The notes under the pieces: generated by a model
What the model was told of the DNA's origin: nothing
Databases searched by the model: none
Seen by the model: the letters and a program-made list of their open reading frames with translations, nothing else
NCBI GenBank assembly: GCA_948146395.1
Contig: OX411548.1
Coordinates: 40,887,737-40,951,736, forward strand
DNA: 64,000 nucleotides
Reading direction: 5' to 3'
Origin: Fragum whitleyi
Taxonomy: Eukaryota > Mollusca > Bivalvia > Cardiida > Cardiidae
Program-made: the position numbers and the translations under genes
Shown here: positions 35,182 to 46,779 of the stretch, in pieces
Layout: the number at the start of each line of letters is the position of its first letter
How positions within the stretch are numbered: position 1 is the stretch's first letter

Positions 35182-35442
35182 TGACGAATATCACGCGAAA
35201 AGGGATCATCTGGGAACTTCCTAAAATAAATGTTTGAAATAGAGATTAATTCAAAAGAGGCCAACCAAAGGTCGCAATTAGAAAAAACTTTCACATAAAG
35301 GTAGATTCATTATTCTAGGTTCAGAAAATCAGTCAAGTGCGAAAAGATTCGACCCGAGTCAGTCTGTGCAATCCGCGCAGTCTGACAAGGATCGACACTT
35401 TACAAGCTACCACGATGGTCTCCTCTCGAGTGACGGGTCACA
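35182..35442. mobile_element. MITE family A, copy 3
   Basis: The left end is decayed (TTGACGAATATCACGCGAAA). The internal GACCCGAGTCAGTCTGTGC block is present, and the right end (TGACGGGTCACA) mirrors the family terminus. Confidence 0.65.
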
Positions 35443-36453
35443 TTTTATTATCATTAGTATTTTCGTCATAGGCTTTCATTGGTTATATTTTTGACTCTTC
35501 TGTTTGCTCTTTCTGTTCATACAAAAAATATGAATTTAAAATAATTTGTATCAAATTGATTGAAAAACAGTACCATCAATTTAATACACATATTTTCTTA
35601 AATTCCAGCAGCATGAGTTTAAATGACAGCTAAAAAAGGTAAAATAGACAGATACATAAAGAAATTATGGTTTTAAAGATTATAACATGCTGTTATTCTA
35701 AGATTGTTTAAATATACGATCTGAAATATTTATATGATTTCTTTTTTTTTATTTTTTTTCTTTAAGCACATACATTTCGGTGGGAATATAATACTATATA
35801 TTTTCAATTGAAATGATATGTATCTTATTATTAGAAGCTAAAAAAAAGTTTGTTTAGTTTTAATGGAAAATTATTATTATTTTTTTTTTTCGCAAAAGCT
35901 GGAAACCTTCTACGTCTGTAATGTGTTGTGGGGTGAAATGAATATCCATAAAATATTAGGAAAATTATACTCTTTTTATCTATATAGATCAGTTGCATAA
36001 TAATGCAGTGACTAATGGTTTCAGACTAAATGTATATTAAAAGCCGCCGAAACAAGAACTATGAAATAAACATTTGATATGAATACATGCATGTTTTGGT
36101 TGAAATGACTTTATAAACATTTGTTCACATACAAAACTCTCGAAATTTGATTTAAGAGTTTCAAAAACTCACACTACTCTCCCTTGTAGAATGAAAAAAA
36201 AAAAAAAAATAATGTGAACAAGAGGACATTCAAAATTTTTCTTCGATATATATTAACTTATTTCTAAAAAGTTTACGAGGATATACGTAGGGTTGAATTC
36301 TATTCTTATTTTTTTCAGTTTATTTACTTTTTCTTCATCAAATATACTCATTGATAAAAAAAAAAGATGAATTCAGAATCTAGACATTTGTAGCATTCAT
36401 GCATTTCTACCATTTTTATTTCATTTTGTTTAAATTTACAAAATAAAACTTAC

Positions 36454-36464
36454 CGAAATGGCAT
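36454..36464 (-). CDS. C2H2 zinc-finger gene, inferred 11-base first coding exon
   Basis: On the minus strand, ATG CCA TTT CG is followed by a consensus donor GTAAGT. The last two bases join the first base of the exon at 31397 to complete an arginine codon. The frame then continues unbroken into the large zinc-finger exon. The ATG with upstream CAACG and the strong donor are the evidence. No transcript is available, so a different 5' exon remains possible. Confidence 0.55.
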
Positions 36465-37060
36465 CGTTGGTTGATATATAGGCGCTTCCATGACTACCGC
36501 AGTGCACCCTCTTACGTCTTCACAAATATTATCAATCGTAGTCAAAGTTCGACCGACGTCATATCATTCAAATATTTATATTGTTCCATATATATCAACA
36601 TTAGATCAGAAACCTATCCTTTTGTTTTTATTTTCACCAAAGTTGCTCTGACTTATATTCCAACGCAATTTCAATATCTATTTTGTTTTTACTTTGCTGC
36701 GAATTTTGAGTGATTCTCAGACCACCTACTAGTCATTAATTCGGATCATTCTCTAAAAAGTCCACAAGTATCAGTTAATGCTAAATTAAATCAAATAAAC
36801 TCGAATTAAATACTGTTTTAACAATACCACAATCGATCCATGACAACGTCCTGACCACGTGACCAGTTTTCCTGCTGCGGAGCTTGTCATAATGCACGGG
36901 AAGGCGTGGTTAGACGATACCATCAACCATTGTGATTGGATTGCGGTTTTATATCAAACGGGAGGGTGTAATTTTAAAGTTAATGAAATTGTCGTCTAAA
37001 CAAATTGACCAGATTGACGGGGGTTTAATGCTATTCAAAAGAAGCAGATTCATTACAGTT
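36465..37060 (-). promoter_or_regulatory. Putative 5' UTR and promoter region of the zinc-finger gene
   Basis: Upstream of the inferred start codon on the minus strand. It includes a CACGTG E-box (36856-36861) and a minus-strand CCAAT (near 36935-36939), in a stretch less AT-rich than its surroundings. No TATA box at a sensible spacing. The transcription start is not determinable from sequence. Confidence 0.3.
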
Positions 37061-37809
37061 TAAGGTTGATTCAATAACAATAAGACCCTCTTCACTCTCA
37101 CGATAAACAAACTGTCCAGATTTCGCTACTTGTTGATTTAGAAATACTCTTCGAATCTCTTTACGCACACGGCACTGCGATGCAACTGATCACCGATTGA
37201 TTGATCAACGGTGCTTCTCAAAATCATTACATTTCTATTTACCTAATTCTTCAAAGTTTCAAGTATGAGACGTTTGCTCGATATACTTTGAAAAGTCTTC
37301 GATCTGTCCGCGTTTAATTGTCGATTTAAGGCTATTGGTCGTTTGTTACTACATGTAACGTATTTGAATTCGCTCGGCGATCAGGGAACGAATAACGACA
37401 TTATTATGTCAATTTATGACAGATAAATATGTCCTTCAAATTTTGCTGCAATACTAAGATGACTTATGTCTTTGGTTTCATCTCTTTTTTTTTGCAACAA
37501 TCGGTCGCCGACTTATCGCTGATCCATCAGTAACTGATCTGCGATTTCATTGCAACAGTGGTGCGACTTCACTGCTAAATTACTGCAGTTAGTTTTATTA
37601 GTAATTTCAAAATCAAGGCTGTGAATTACTGTGTGTGTTGCTGTTTGGCGCCTGAATCGACTGTGTTGTGCCTAAAGGGTCTGAAATATATTAGTTAAAA
37701 AGCACATGCACCTGTAAAATATGGAGTGCACGTCGATAATATGGACGTGCACCCTTAAAATTGCCGAAGCACGTACAATTTCCTGAAGAGCTCCTCTGTT
37801 ATATTGAAA
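37061..37809. other. No gene seen; upstream flank
   Basis: Unrecognised spacer. Related GTGCACGTC / GACGTGCAC motifs form a small inverted pair near 37728-37752. Confidence 0.35.
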
Positions 37810-37950
37810 GATCTGATTTCAATAACAATTTGCGGGCGATTTTGAATGGTTTGAGTGAGTGTTTGGAATGATTGAATGGAGCGCTGCATGAGCGGTTTAG
37901 AAAGGCTTTGTTTGAGATGTATGTCAAAATTTCGCTGTTATTAACTTAAC
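37810..37950 (-). mobile_element. MITE family C, fragment
   Basis: GATTTTGAATGGTTTGAGTG, AGTGTTTGGAATGATTGAAT, GGAGCGCTGCATGAGCGG and GAGATGTATGTCAAAATTTC, then GTTATTAACTTAAC near the end, follow family order. Confidence 0.5.
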
Positions 37951-38156
37951 TAGAATGTCTTCTATATAGTGTGGCCTATTACTTTTATATTAAACGACAC
38001 ATAATTATATCTATAATACTCAAATGGGCATTTTGTCTAACATTAGACCTTGACCCATCATATTTGACTTCAAAGTAATCAAATTGTTTCTTTCAAATGG
38101 TGAATAAATTCATAATAAAGGTCAGTCCTGCGAAATAAATTTTGAAAAATAACATA

Positions 38157-39108
38157 CGAGGGTCATCCAAGAAATAGTGAGACTGGCTCTATATCTCGAA
38201 AACTAATAAAGGTACTCATACGAAATTCTACATGCATGTACATTATTTTCTCCTGCATTTATTTTTCATATAAACAAGTACGTTGCCATGACGTCGTGTT
38301 GATGACGTCACAAAGAATGACGTCATGACGTTAACCATGGCCAGATAAATATCAAAATAAGAGAAATGTTATGTCTTTTTAGTGTTCAATTTCAGAAAAT
38401 TGAAGAAGATGGAAATGCCGTTTTGCAATGAATATTATGCAGGGATAAAGTACTTTTTCATTGTACCTTATTTGTACTGATTATTATATTCATCAGTGGT
38501 AAAATTGGATTTTAGCAAAAAACTTCCTTTTTGCATGATTTTGATCTCAAAGACATTATTTTTCAAAGAAAATATTTGCATTTTAAAATATGATCAAGAT
38601 TTCTTTGTTAAAGATGTCATCTAATATCTTCAAAAAAAGAGAGATTTAGTCCAAAATCTTTCGTCAAAACTTAAGAGTACATCAATGTGGAATTGAATTT
38701 GGATACCCTCCCATTTTTTCAGAACGACATTGTCAGATAAAAGGAACGTATTCGTTATGAAATTTGACGAGGTTTCTTTAAAAAAAAATTATACAACCAC
38801 TGTCTACCACTTAGACATAATAACAGAAAACATTTATCAATTTAGTTTGAGTAAAAAAAAAAACACCACCAGATAGTTAGTTCAATATGACGTCTTTTAT
38901 ACATTGAAACATCAAAGGGTTAACATGGCCATTATCTCATATGGTACCTCTTCCTGTTTCCTAGCAACAAGAGTTCCATACAAAGTTCAAAGGTAGATAT
39001 CTGCCAAACATTGAAGGAGGTGTTACAATAGTGGAACAATAATCTCATATATATTAACCAGTTGGGCATTACAGCATTAGTCTCACTTTTTATTGGATGA
39101 CCCAAATG
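38157..39108. mobile_element. Mariner-like non-autonomous element, 952 bp
   Basis: Inverted ends are GGGTCATCCAAGAAATAGTG followed by AGACT at the left and, mirrored, GGGTCATCCAATAAAAAGTG followed by AGACT at the right. A TA dinucleotide flanks both sides (38155-38156 and 39109-39110), matching Tc1/mariner target-site choice. The interior has only short frames and no DDD/E transposase block that I can see, so it looks like a decayed or internally replaced derivative. Several TGACGTCA sites lie at 38288-38330. Confidence 0.65.
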
Positions 39109-39189
39109 TATGAGGTACATTTGTGTAATGTGCCAGAAAAGTTAAGCTTCAGCATTTCATCTGTGACCTTGAACTTTGATACATCGCGA

Positions 39190-39256
39190 GCTTAGATCAA
39201 AAACACAGTATGTGTCTATACGCTGTATAGACACATACTATGTTTTTGCTCTAAGC
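39190..39256. repeat. Hairpin, near-perfect 30-bp arms
   Basis: CTTAGATCAAAAACACAGTA and TGTGTCTATAC pair with GTATAGACACA and TACTATGTTTTTGCTCTAAG around a four-base loop. No second copy seen. Confidence 0.6.
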
Positions 39257-40763
39257 CACCGATATCCAAACATTTCCTTTAGCTCATCTACACGTACTCA
39301 TGGCTTAGAACAATTCTGCCTATTTAAAAGTCATCAATACGTGTAAAAAAGCCCAAAATATGCTTATTTCAAATATCAATCGAGCTATGGTATTTTGTAA
39401 TCTATCAGTGAACATTAGAGTTCTGCTCCTGACAAGCTAAATTTCTACAAACTTCTACCTTGATCTGTTGGGATAGCCATTTTTAAATGATTCATTTGTT
39501 GAATAATGACGCTAATTCTGTAAATCTATTTTGAAAAAAAAATCATAAATGCAGGAGTTATTCTCCGCAAAAGTTAAATTTTAGGATTTGGCATTGGTTT
39601 GTTAACTTCAAATCCACTGAGATCGCCATTATTCGTGAGTTTTTAGATTGTACCGAGTCTATCGAGCATTTTTTGACCTATTGTTATAATGCCGCGATGA
39701 TCCGGTATAAATTGTGACAGATTTAATGCCTATCTGACAATTATTATTTTCTCGGGTACTCATAATAATTCTATCGCTATAAATATGTGGTAAACTGATA
39801 TCTGTAAATTTGCTAATAAAATTCATACTCGTAAATTCATGAGTAAGTAGGAAAATATCTATGAAACTATGAAGGGTTCGTGGTTCAACCATTAAAACAG
39901 GGTCAAATACTGAAAAATCCCATTTAGACCTTAATTTTTTTTTCTGTCAAATGTGTCAAAATGACCTTTCAATTGTTCAGTACTGCAGTCTGATACTGCA
40001 ACACAATGAATGTATTACAATTAATAGTATCCTTCATATCTTTATAAGAGATTCATATGAAATACGAATCTCTTATAAAGATATGAAGGAAACAACTAAA
40101 GAAATCAATCAGCATAACCAAGAAAGATACTTATTATCCATTTACTTTTATTGTTTTGATCCCTTCAAGACCAGTTCGACCCCTAGAAATTCAAAGCGAA
40201 TGGGCCAATGATTCCCGAATTCGAAAAGCTAGCACAAGCCATGTGGTTGCTTTGAAATTCGCGACAAATATCTTTTTTGACATAAGATATCGTAATTTCA
40301 TTGCGCAAGGAGTATCACCAGTGCACAGACGACTATGTATTATTTACGAAATGAAGTTTCAGACATTGTTTTTATTCAAATACAGTAGAAATTGTATTAA
40401 GCGACAACTTACGGGGCCACCAAAGGCGTTCGTTAAAGAAAAAAGGTCGACAAGTACATGTACAAATCGGAAACATAATTTTGTTTGATTTTGTATATTT
40501 TTACGGATTTGTCAGTAATCCGTAGTTGTTTTAAACTCAAAATAATAGTCTCATTTGGGACGATTCTAATGAGTATAAATAACACAGGGTTCATTTGAAA
40601 TGATTTTAAACCAATATATATTCATTCTAAGATATTTAAATACAAATAAGGAGATTCTTGAAACGGTCTCTAAATGATTTAATGATCGTTTAATAGACGT
40701 CGCTCAAGCAAGATGCGCTGTTGTAAAAGTTTGTAAGAACACGGTTTCTAGTAACTTAGTACT
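39257..40763. other. No gene seen; strong hairpin at 40031-40089
   Basis: CCTTCATATCTTTATAAGAG plus ATTC and its mirror GAATCTCTTATAAAGATATG plus AAGG make a hairpin with a 26-bp stem at 40031-40089. Overlapping 86- and 110-residue frames are not recognisable proteins. ATACAGTAGAAATTGTATTA near 40380 resembles the start of the segment near 43560, perhaps decayed element ends. Confidence 0.45.
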
Positions 40764-41083
40764 ATTTATCTTATAACTATACAAACATTCGTGTGATAAC
40801 ACCCCGTATGATATTTTTAATGATATCACATAGTTATTTTCTGAACAATAATATCATGCAGTTATTTTTCGAAACATGCACTTCAGTTAGAAACATCGAT
40901 GAAAACAGGACAAAAAGAGGTTATAAGATAAATATAATACATACTTAGTGTATTATATGAAAAAATATCTAACTCGATTGTGATAATTGATAATTGTCTC
41001 GGCAAAGCCTCGACAATTATCAATTCTCCCAACCTCGTAAGATATTTATTTTTCATATAATACACTAAGTATGTATTATATAT
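40764..41083 (+). mobile_element. MITE family E, copy 3
   Basis: Same order as 18658-18971, with TATTTATCTTATAACTAT at the start, TTGTCTCGGCAAAGCCTCGA in the centre and TACACTAAGTATGTATTATA at the end. Confidence 0.75.
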
Positions 41084-41730
41084 TTATCACGCCTTGTTCT
41101 CGTTTGTAGTGCTGGCAGACCACAAAAGCTTTGCATTTTATTCCACCATTCATTTATCAATTTTGACATGCTATTTTCTTATACTCTTCCAAGCTTCGTT
41201 AAAAGACAGTTCTTGGGAAACTCGTTCATCAGTCAGAGGGTTTTACCAATTATTAGTTATGGAAATATTAACACCGATACCGATATGTTTTGTTGACCGA
41301 TCAGATAATTTCGATGGATCTGATATAGAGCTACCCAATTATCGTTCATAAGAATTTAGTAGTCATCCTGCCATAGGTTCTGAAATTTTTTGTCGGACTT
41401 GGGGCCCGTTTTACTAAACACCTTACGGTCATTTTTTGTGTAAATCAAAATTTAAAGTTGCTTCTACAGAAGTAACAAAATATTGAATTCTGCATTGCAT
41501 CATTTAGAAGACGATTCCAATGAGATATTGCAAGGTAGAGTCTAACAATTAATTAAAACACCAGGTACGATTTGTGATTTTGATTTACGATAGATTCTTT
41601 TCGTAAGAAGTTTGATAAGACGGCCCCCGCTTTCTGTGTGTTGGACAAAGTTCATACCAATTATAACTAGTCGGTATACATGCGTTTATCCGTCGGTCCA
41701 AATTACTTCTACATTTATAGAAAAATTTTA
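41084..41730. other. No gene seen
   Basis: Includes an 85-residue plus-strand frame (41094-41351) without recognisable domain. GATTCTTTTCGTAAGAAG and ACGGTCATTTTTTGTG segments are unplaced. Confidence 0.35.
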
Positions 41731-41926
41731 ACTTTGGGCTGCTCCGAGAAATAAGTATTATGCTTAGGAATTTATTTCAAAATACTCGTAACTTTGGGCT
41801 GCTCCGAGAAATAAGTGTTATGCTTACGAATGTATTTCAAAATACTCGTAGTTTTGAATTGCTCCGAGAAATAAGTCTTATGCTTACAAATGTATTTCAA
41901 AATACTCGTAACTTGGCATTGTTGTT
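41731..41926. repeat. 60-bp minisatellite, about 3 units
   Basis: Units begin at 41731, 41791 and 41851 with a fourth partial at 41911. The core is GCTCCGAGAAATAAGT, TTATGCTTA(C/G)(G/A)AA, TGTATTTCAAAATACTCGTA. The period is exactly 20 codons, so both strands stay open and read as 20-residue repeats. A frame-preserving minisatellite, not shown to be coding. Confidence 0.75.
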
Positions 41927-42409
41927 CCTTGTTGTGAGTAGATAGGTTATTCGGAATTTTTCCCCAAAAAATCTTTAAGTTCAAAATAAAGGTCAAATGA
42001 TAAAATTTAGCTTCATCAATAGAAATTGATGTAAAAAGAAAAAGAAATCTTGCTCTTCTATGAGATTTCCAGCCATTTTTAATCTGATCAGGGTCGACAC
42101 AAGCTAGGCTCTACAACTACAGATGGTGGGAGAAGAAAATGATTTTTTGGAAAAAGAGCTGTACTATCCATTCAATAACGAAATTAAATGAGTTGATAAG
42201 ATGTGCGCAGTTGATCCTCGTCTTTGCGTGTGGTTGGTTTTCGCGTAGCGGGTCTCACGGACACACACACACAAATACGCTTATCCTACAGATCAACTTA
42301 TGTGTCAATTTAGGGCTAATATCGTCCGTTAGATCTTAAATATATAACAAGTAGGCGTCAAATACGTCTTTTGGTCGCTTTTCGACAGTATGTATATGTA
42401 CACATTGTG
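41927..42409. other. No gene seen
   Basis: Short AC-rich motif near 42256-42272. No gene. Confidence 0.35.
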
Positions 42410-42655
42410 TATTTGTATCAGGCATTCTACATTTATATAGTGCGGTTTTATTGACTTGAATCTGACCCCTGCCATTTAGATGAATTAAAATCTGATTACT
42501 CCTACTCGGCTTTGCACGTGCTTTCATAGGAATAAATAACAAACGATATTGAATGTATTATACATTTTGTTAATTGATAAAATATATCGGTAATTATTAT
42601 TTAAGCATTTTTTCCACAGAGGTCAAAGTCGGGTCAAATTAACCAGGCTATACCT
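42410..42655 (-). mobile_element. MITE family M, copy 1
   Basis: The reverse complement of the element at 51270-51500. Shared blocks are GCACGTGCTTTCATAGGAAT / ATTCCTATGAAAGCAC, TTGTTAATTGATAAAATAT and CTTGAATCTGACCCCTG, with the outer AGAGGTCAAAGTCGGGTCAA acting as an inverted end. Confidence 0.6.
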
Positions 42656-44635
42656 TAACCAACAAATTTTATACATGTACATGAAAAAAAAAAAGATTAT
42701 TTGGCCATTGCTTCAATAGCACTGGTAGGTGAATCCGATCTTGGTCGTCCATCGAGTTTTTATTCGTTGATAGAATATTCCCCGAATATTAACATAGTTC
42801 ACCAAAATAACCGGATATAGAAGACTCGTGTAACCGGAAATTTATTTTCTGCGCAAGCGCTGTTTATTACTTCGAGTCATATTCAAATGGTCATTAACTA
42901 TAATTACCGTGCGTTACTACTGTTAAATAAGAGCTTAATGTTGAACGTTGAACATGCAATAAACAATTATGTAAATTATTGAGCATTTGAAGCCTTTTCT
43001 GGAGGTAGACGAACTTCCTGTCACGTGGTAAAGTCTCTTCCTGTTATGATATAGAATCGACCCGATGCGTTTAAAATCGATAGTCTGTTAAATGTAATAT
43101 GAGTCTATCTAGTTTTATAGTCAGTTCATTATCAAAAAGTTAAACAATCACTTAAATACCCAAATGTGATGAAAATTACTATTCCTCTAGGGGAAAAACT
43201 ACTCAAATGTGAACCTTTTCTCCGTTTTTTCCACTCAATTCATTCGGTTTGGTGCCGGTAATATAAAGTTAAGAGGCAAGTGAGTTTCAAAATCCGACAT
43301 GATAAAAGTGTAAGCCCAGAGGTGTTAAACAAAGATGTGAACGCGGAATAATTTTATCCCTGAAATGCCCCCTCCTTTTTTTAGATATTTGACCTTGGTA
43401 TTTGACCTCGACCTTTCACAATGACGTCTATTGATGAAAAGAACCTAATGCAAAATAAGGGCATGGTTACTCAAGTAGTGTTTCTAACAGTCAGAGAAAA
43501 AAGTTTAGTTTGCATTTTGAGTGTTTACCGACAGATAGACGGACACCAATAAAAAAAAATACAGTTGATATCGCTCGAGAAACCACCTCTATTAAGCGAC
43601 CACTTTATTACGCCACCACCATAAAAAGGCCCTTCACCGTTAGCAAAATTCTCGAGAAAGTTGGCATTCTTAACCCCAAAAAATGTTATTGAATCTTATG
43701 GCGTTAGAACTCATTAATCGTCTCAATGAGACGATTTTTATGGGTTCGAAAATCATAGGACTCAGTCAGTATTGTGACAATCCTTGTATGCTGCCAATAA
43801 CGCATCTTATTTACCATTAAATATTGCATTTAGCCACCATTTCCATAAGCGAGCGCTTTTCATTGGTCCCCTAAGCGATCGCTTAATGCAAGATTTACTG
43901 TATTTATCGATTCGGGGCATAAACAACCTGGGGGAGGGATCGAATATATAAAGATTCGAATACTTACCCGATCATCTTTAAGTAAGACCATTGCTTTTAT
44001 TGACATGATGTCAAAATGTGACGACAAACTGCTAGCTATCCACGAGCTTCTATCTGGTGACTGTTGACCCTGTGCACACGATCTCAACGGTTTTTGCAGG
44101 ATCCATATTTATTGCCATTTTGTATTACACAGATACAGTATATCAGCCTTCTGACTGAGAAGTAAACTTTTAAAAATCTCATTATAGACCAGTGTTTTAC
44201 ACCCTCCCCAAGTGCTCTGCCCCCGGTGGGCCAACATTCATGACTTAATCTATCTTAAGAGCTCATGACCATGCCTTAAATCAAGGCATTTGTAAAAGAT
44301 TTCTAAACTGACCCCAAGTACTCATCCCCCCACTGATTCTCTGCCCCTTAAAGACCAACAACCAGGATTTTAGTTATTTTAATGAATCCTTGAAATGATG
44401 ATTCATGCCAAATTCTAAGTCTCAAGGGCTCCTGGTTCAGAAGAAGACAAGTTTAGAGTTTTTCTTCCAAATTCATCTAAGGTTTCAATGGCAACAAGTG
44501 TTTTTCAGTAATTTAAATTGTTCAAGCTATTTTTGAAAGGGACTACCTAAGGAAAAGATCTCTAAAAGTAGGTTTTATTTGTCCTAGTAGTTTAGATGTC
44601 GTTTAAATAGTTGACTGACAACCAACAGATACAGT
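42656..44635. other. No gene seen; possible decayed element ends 43550-43900
   Basis: About 2 kb without recognised coding sequence. TACAGTTGATATCGCTCGAG with TTAAGCGACC near 43560 and TAAGCGATCGCTTAATGC near 43873 (mirror-like, ending in TTTACTGTA) could be the two ends of an old DNA transposon of about 350 bp. A TCGTCTCAATGAGACGA palindrome lies near 43718. Confidence 0.35.
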
Positions 44636-45065
44636 TATGAACATTGTGAAATTGACAAGATAAATGCTTTTGGAGTTATTTTAGAATGAAATTAAATGAG
44701 TGTGTGGAGCGAGCTTTGAGTAAAATTAATGGGAGGTAATCCAATATCGTGAATTTTGTTCAAGATGAACAAAATTAGCTATATTTATTACCTCTCTATA
44801 ATAAAATATACGTTCTTTTCTTTTGCGTGTCTTCGTGGACCAATCAGGCACTTTAAAATCCATATCAGCCAAAAAAATCGTAGAATAATTTCATCGATTT
44901 CAATAAGATGTTGATCGTCTTGATGGATTTTGAAGTGTTTACAAATGCTTTTGGAGTGTTTTTTTTTATCAGTTTCAGCGAGTGTTTGGTCTGAATGAAT
45001 GGGACGATGAGTGAGCGTTTTAGAATGTTTTTGATTGAGATGAATGTCAATTTCAAGATATAACT
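44636..45065 (-). mobile_element. MITE family C, complete copy
   Basis: It has both ends (ACAGTTATGAACATTGTGAA; ATGTCAATTTCAAGATATAA), the GGGAGGTAATCCAATATCGT / TATATTTATTACCTCTC stem and ACCAATCAGGCAC. About 430 bases. Confidence 0.65.
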
Positions 45066-45524
45066 CAGTGTACCGGTCAATGAAAGATCACAGTAGCTCA
45101 AATATGGACTCTGTCCTCGTATTAGCTAGAAAGCTTGAAGTATGCAACATTGTCATTTCTTTTATTTTGATGAGGTTTTTTAAGAGAGATTTGACTTTGA
45201 AAGACGACCTTGAGCTTGCCACATTACCTTGACATTCCTATCAGTAAATGCGTATCGACAACAGCTTTATTTATACCAAATATGAAGACTGAGTAATTGG
45301 CAGTGATAAATTTGTTTTCCTTAGACTGATGGACAGAAACAGTAAAACAATCACTTTTGATATAGGGGCATTAAAATGATCTATAGCCTGGCCATTCTAC
45401 ACAGCCAAAATAGGTCAATACTTTTAAAGTTTCCCATTTTTTACGTCACAGGCCATTTGCAACCTAGATAATTCTTTACATTATTTTCAAATCGTCCGTC
45501 CATTCCTGTGTGATAGAAGTCAAT
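45066..45524. other. No gene seen
   Basis: Spacer; a 62-residue frame is unrecognised. Confidence 0.35.
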
Positions 45525-45800
45525 TTGTTTGTTTGAATGAGGTTTATGCCCTTTTCGACAATCTTTCAATTATATTGCGGCGGCTGGAGCACCTAACAAC
45601 AGATTCCATTCTCACACCAGTTCTACCATAACATCCTTTCCTAGCCTCAATCTGCTATCCCATATAGGCTACGATTATCAACCGATTCGTGGATGCCTAA
45701 AAGTTTGATAGGATGAGTGACGCCGTCGGGAATCTAACCTGGACCCTTTTGAATGATAGATCTACGCGCTACCACTGCGCTATGATGGCAGCATGACAGA
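45525..45800 (-). mobile_element. SINE family J, complete copy with tRNA-like head
   Basis: Read on the minus strand, the head carries an A-box-like TAGCGCAGTGGTAGCGCG and a B-box-like GGTTAGATTCCCGAC. The body contains GGCTAGGAAAGGATGTTATG and GGTGCTCCAGCCGCCGCAAT. The 3' end reads AAAGATTGTCGAAAAGGGCA then TAAACCTCATTCAAACAAAC, a short-repeat tail typical of tRNA-derived SINEs. Truncated relatives are at 25950-26120 and 46500-46690. Confidence 0.7.
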
Positions 45801-45807
45801 AGTCTAT

Positions 45808-46266
45808 CATACGGAACACCACTCGGCCAATCTCACGATCAACCTCGGCTGTACATAGACCGACTATTTTTGAAAATTGGGGGAAAACCTTGGAAAAACT
45901 CGATGAAGTCAAGTAAAGCCCTCGAAACTTTTGAGTGAAAACATTCGACGTCGCCAACGCTATTCGTTTAAGTCACTGACGTGAAACCAATGTAACATTA
46001 TATATTAACATCTTAAGATTCTTAAATAACGGCTGAAAAATCTTAATTTTTGAGAATTTTTCGTCTTTCTAAAAAATTAAGACTTTTAAGCCGTTTTTTA
46101 CTGTAAAAGATATAAATCTAAAAGGTAGCGCCGGTTATTTCCGCGCTAGTTTTTCTTACACTGTTTCCGCCTAACAAAATGCACAATTTTGTTGCATACC
46201 CATTCGCCTTATATACATCCGAGGTCTGTTGCAGGTTACGGAAATGGCCGAGTGATGTTCCGAATG
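45808..46266 (-). mobile_element. MITE family G, copy 2 (inverted)
   Basis: It runs from CATACGGAACACCACTCGG to CCGAGTGATGTTCCGAATG. Inside it has the AAATAACGGCTGAAAAATCT ... AAGACTTTTAAGCCGTTTTT hairpin, GCGCCGGTTATTTCCGCGC and ACATTCGACGTCGCCAACGC in the reverse order of copy 1. Its measured span (459) equals that of copy 1. It begins eight bases from the tRNA-like head of the SINE. Confidence 0.75.
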
Positions 46267-46340
46267 GCACAAACTGTGTTTGACCCATTCTCACACATTC
46301 TTTTTCTGACGCCACTGAAAAAAAGCTTAGGAAACTATTG

Positions 46341-46400
46341 TGGAAAATGAAGAAATTGCTTGCTAAAGGCAATTTCATCATTTTTTAAATGTTTTTCCCC
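46341..46400. repeat. Hairpin family F, copy 3
   Basis: AAAATGAAGAAATTGCTTGC and AAAGGCAATTTCATCATTTT make a stem like those at 11820 and 33142. Confidence 0.6.
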
Positions 46401-46499
46401 CAAACAGATAATAATTTCTACAATTTGAATTTCATCAGGGTAAATTTGTTGTTTTGAAGTTGGAAAGGTATCCTTTCTGACATATGTCTTCCACCAATG

Positions 46500-46690
46500 G
46501 GTAGATAATCGTAAACCTATGTGGAATAGCAACTGGAGGCTAGGAAAGGGATTTGGTGGTAGTACTTGTGTGAGAAATACCAGGAATCCTTCGTTAGGTG
46601 CTCCAGTCGTTGCGATATAACTGAGAGATTGTTGAAAGCGACGTAAAACCCTAATTCAAATCAAATCAAATTCAATGTTAAAGTCCATGA
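46500..46690 (+). mobile_element. SINE family J, 5'-truncated copy
   Basis: GATAATCGTAAACCTATGTG, GGCTAGGAAAGGGAT, GGTGCTCCAGTCGTTGCGAT and GAGATTGTTGAAAGCGACGT precede a tail AAACCCTAATTCAAATCAAA. It lies in the opposite orientation to the complete SINE about 0.7 kb away. Confidence 0.65.
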
Positions 46691-46779
46691 TCTAATATAT
46701 ATCTGTTTGAGTAGTAATTAAGAAATATATAAAAAAAATGTTTTAATTGCATGTATAAGGTTAGGGTAAAGTGAAAGCC

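Noticed and set aside
41094..41351. 85-residue plus-strand frame as a small gene
   Set aside because: No start context, domain or splice evidence.
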